Origin: an uncultured Pseudoclavibacter sp.
Lineage (GTDB): Bacteria > Actinomycetota > Actinomycetes > Actinomycetales > Microbacteriaceae
DNA: 7,260 bases
Assembly: GCA_946221025.1 (NCBI GenBank)
Contig: CAMIMS010000063.1
Span: 1-7,260, forward strand
Direction of reading: 5' to 3'
Both the position numbers and the translations under genes were made by a program. Of the stretch, positions 5,368 through 7,260 are shown piece by piece. Every line of letters starts with the position of its first letter. The first letter of the stretch is position 1. Under the pieces are notes generated by a model. It saw only the letters and a program-made list of their open reading frames with translations. It was not told where the DNA came from and made no database searches.

Positions 5368-6483
5368 ATGACGACCGCTCCCGCATCCCCCGCATCCGCC
5401 CCGATGGAGTTCACCGTCACCCGCAACGAGCAGCCGATGAGCAAGGCCGAGCGCGCGAAGGCGCTCGAGAACCCGGGATTTGGCAACTACTTCACCGACC
5501 ACATGGTCTCGATCGAGTGGACGGTCGAAGATGGCTGGCACGACGCACAGGTCATGCCCTACCAGCCGCTGCAGATGGACCCGGCATCGGCCGTGCTGCA
5601 CTACTCGCAGACGATCTTCGAGGGTCTTCGCGTATTCCGTCACGCAGACGGGTCGATTCACGCGTTCCGACCCGACCAGAACGCCGCCCGCATGCGCCGT
5701 TCGGCCGAGCGCCTGGCCCTGCCCGAGCTTCCGGATGAGGTCTTCCTCGAAGCCGTCGACCAGCTGGTTCGCGCCGACGCCGATTGGGTGCCGAGCTACG
5801 AATCCGGCCACTCGCTGTACGTACGACCGTTCATGATGGCGTTCGAGAACTTTCTCGGTGTGCGTGCCGCGCACCGCGTGCGGTTCATGGTGATCGCCTG
5901 CCCCGCCGGTGCGTATTTCAAGGACCCGACGCGCCCCGTGTCGATCTGGCTTGACACCGAGCACGCGCGCGCCGGTTCCGGTGGCACGGGCTCGGCGAAG
6001 TGCGGCGGCAACTACGCGGCGTCGCTGCTGTCGACCAACATTGCCTACGCGAACGGATGCGAGCAGGTGCTGTTCCTCGACTCGATCGAGCACCGCTACC
6101 TGGAGGAGCTCGGCGGCATGAACATCGCGCTCATTCGCCGCGACGGCACCCTCACGACCCCGCAGTCGGAGACGATTCTGCCGGGCGTGACGCGCGACTC
6201 GCTCCTTGAGATCGCGAGCGGATGGGGCGTGCCCGTTGAGCGCAGGCAGATCCCGCTTGAGGAGTGGCGCGACGGGGTCGACAGCGGTGAAATCGTCGAA
6301 GCATTCGCCTGCGGCACGGCCGCTGTTGTCGCACCGATCGGTGACCTGAAGTCGACTGATTTCGAACTGCACAACCCGGCGCTCACTGCTGACTCGCTCG
6401 CGCTGCGGCTGCGCTCGGAGCTCGTGGGCATTCAGCGCGGCGAGGTCGCGGATGAGCGGGGCTGGCTGCGGCGCATCGTGTAG
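5368..6483 (+). CDS. ilvE: Branched-chain amino acid aminotransferase
   Basis: Protein of 371 residues, the length of the longer class of BCAT found in actinobacteria and eukaryotes. This PLP enzyme (fold type IV) transfers the amino group between glutamate and the 2-oxo acids of leucine, isoleucine and valine in the cytosol, so it takes the LeuB product to leucine. Visible are FGNYFTDHM near the start, SQTIFEGLRVFR, YVRPFMMA, and SAKCGGNYAASLL with the PLP lysine at Lys211. YLEELGGMNIALI (Glu247) binds the cofactor ring, and LPGVTRDSLLEIA, EEWRDGVDSGEIVEAFACGTAAVVAPIG (C-terminal lid; only partly quoted motifs such as FACGTAAVV are diagnostic) follow. Start at 5368 fits its ribosome binding site. 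Probably in one transcript with leuB. Confidence 0.95.
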   Translation: MTTAPASPASAPMEFTVTRNEQPMSKAERAKALENPGFGNYFTDHMVSIEWTVEDGWHDAQVMPYQPLQMDPASAVLHYSQTIFEGLRVFRHADGSIHAFRPDQNAARMRRSAERLALPELPDEVFLEAVDQLVRADADWVPSYESGHSLYVRPFMMAFENFLGVRAAHRVRFMVIACPAGAYFKDPTRPVSIWLDTEHARAGSGGTGSAKCGGNYAASLLSTNIAYANGCEQVLFLDSIEHRYLEELGGMNIALIRRDGTLTTPQSETILPGVTRDSLLEIASGWGVPVERRQIPLEEWRDGVDSGEIVEAFACGTAAVVAPIGDLKSTDFELHNPALTADSLALRLRSELVGIQRGEVADERGWLRRIV

Positions 6484-6516
6484 CGGCGTTCGCGCCGTGG
6501 TTGGTCTCGCAGCGGC

Positions 6517-6563
6517 TTCGCGCGCGTTGCGGCCAGTCCCGCCATGGGTTCGCGCGCGTTGCG
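6517..6563 (+). repeat. Pair of 15-nt direct repeats after ilvE
   Basis: TTCGCGCGCGTTGCG occurs at 6517-6531 and again at 6549-6563, in the 125-nt gap between the convergent genes. Each unit is largely alternating CG. A small CGGCG-TTCG-CGCCG hairpin (6484-6497) lies directly after the ilvE stop. The role of the repeats is unknown; simple GC-rich slippage is enough to explain them. Confidence 0.6.
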
Positions 6564-6579
6564 ATCAGTGGCACCCGGA

Positions 6580-6609
6580 GGCGTGCCGCGAAGCGACACC
6601 GGGCACGCC
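6580..6609. terminator. Hairpin between convergent ilvE and tetR genes
   Basis: GGCGTGCC (6580-6587) pairs with GGCACGCC (6602-6609), 8 base pairs with a 14-nt loop. It touches the tetR stop codon (CTA at 6609-6611) and is 97 nt after the ilvE stop. With no T-tract on either side, a two-way terminator is a reasonable but unproven reading. Confidence 0.45.
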
Positions 6610-7260
6610 TACGGCAGCCCGGCCGCGAGACAACGCACCGTTAATTGCGCGAGCAGCGCGTCGAGCCCGAGTTCGAATGCCTCATCGACCGCCTCTTCGC
6701 GTGTGCGTTCGGTGAAGTGCAGCATCGCAGCGGATGCGAACACCGGCGCTTCGCGGCTGTCTTCGAGATCGAAGATGTTGCGGTCGGCGGTCACGTCGTA
6801 TGCCGAGCCGAAAATGAATGACTCCAGCGCCACGATCGTTGGGATGATGTCTCCCTCATCCCATCCCGCATCCAATAGCCCCGCCGCGACGGTCTCGTAC
6901 ATCGCGGTCGTCGCCTCTGCGCCATCGATCGGCATGACCGAAATCGCCGAAATGAGCGCTGGATGAGCCGCCATGACGTCGCGATAACTGCGCGCCCACG
7001 CGCGAAGCGCGGTGCGAATATCGGAGTCCTCGAACCGGGATATATCGACCTGCTGCATGAGTCGGTCTTGCACACTCACGAGAATGTCGTCTTTTGAGTC
7101 GGCGTGCTTGTAGAGCGCTGCGGCAGTGACCTCGAGGCGCTTGGCCAGGCGTGCCATGGTCAGTTGCTTGACGCCTTCGGTGGCGGCGATCGCAACGGCC
7201 GCGTCGATGATGCGCTCGCGGGTGAGCAATTCCCGCGGGGGCAGGTGCGCGGGGCGGGGG
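6609..7260 (-). CDS. TetR/AcrR-family transcriptional regulator, 5' end cut by window
   Basis: A TTG at 7229 could give a 206-residue protein, but the frame stays open to the window edge (reading PRPAHLPPRELLTRERI), so the true start is probably outside. The N-terminal TetR DNA-binding domain is clear: LTRERIIDAAVAIA (helix 1), then LTMARLAKRLEVTAAALYKH, in which VTAAALYKH is the recognition helix, and DSKDDIL. The remaining roughly 150 residues are helical, as in the ligand-binding and dimerisation domains of the family, with no effector that can be named (AHPALISAISV and ALESFIFGSAY are the most distinct stretches). It would act as a ligand-released repressor of a nearby operon, most likely one divergent beyond 7260. 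It runs against ilvE, so regulation of leuB/ilvE is not implied. Confidence 0.88.
   Translation of the reverse strand, partial: PRPAHLPPRELLTRERIIDAAVAIAATEGVKQLTMARLAKRLEVTAAALYKHADSKDDILVSVQDRLMQQVDISRFEDSDIRTALRAWARSYRDVMAAHPALISAISVMPIDGAEATTAMYETVAAGLLDAGWDEGDIIPTIVALESFIFGSAYDVTADRNIFDLEDSREAPVFASAAMLHFTERTREEAVDEAFELGLDALLAQLTVRCLAAGLP

Noticed and set aside
4174..6372. 732-codon open frame on the minus strand across leuB and ilvE
   Set aside because: It is antisense to two clear enzyme genes and their spacer, is dominated by Arg, Gly, Val, Ala and His as expected from the complement of GC-rich codons, and shows no recognisable domain. Long antisense frames are common in such DNA.
1..7260. 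CRISPR arrays, tRNA or rRNA genes, insertion sequences, integrase genes
   Set aside because: None seen. The only long repeats are the two paralogous gene blocks, and no transposase or recombinase motif appears in any frame.

Overview
The window looks like chromosome of a high-GC Gram-positive actinobacterium, most likely of the Microbacteriaceae type. Support comes from the codon use of leuB/ilvE, the actinobacterial form of IlvE, a wall-anchored surface protein with a C-terminal sorting region, and a WXG100-like N-terminus on the putative toxin. The genus cannot be fixed from this sequence alone.

Layout. (1) Positions 1-972 hold the 3' end of a repeat-containing surface protein, followed by a long GC-rich hairpin (994-1039). 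(2) Positions 1066-4060 form an accessory island with a mixed base composition and codon use unlike its neighbours. It opens with a 36-codon ORF that looks like the start of a histidine phosphatase gene. The stop codon of this ORF overlaps the start of a secreted protein (imm-like copy 1, 1173-1853). A 506-residue protein follows (1962-3482), with an N-terminal WXG100-like helical region and a C-terminal alpha/beta-hydrolase of the DUF1023 type. Its stop codon overlaps the GTG start of a lipoprotein (imm-like copy 2, 3479-4060) that is a paralogue of copy 1. (3) Positions 4237-6483 carry leuB (3-isopropylmalate dehydrogenase) and ilvE (branched-chain aminotransferase), consecutive steps of leucine synthesis on one strand. 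(4) A convergent tetR-family regulator (6609 to the window edge, minus strand) shares a short hairpin with the end of ilvE.

How the genes work together. The island reads best as a toxin-immunity module. The hydrolase would be exported (probably by a type VII/ESX machine, not present in this window) to attack lipid or another ester substrate, and the lipoprotein made by translational coupling would protect the producer at the outer face of the membrane. This architecture parallels the staphylococcal TslA lipase toxin / TilA immunity lipoprotein pair, but here the partner is a protein family I do not recognise, and it is present twice around the toxin. The two copies are mosaic: two nearly identical blocks enclose a divergent 177-nt centre of equal length. 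They also carry different export signals (plain Sec-type versus lipobox). This is the most interesting part of the window; the function is inferred, not shown.
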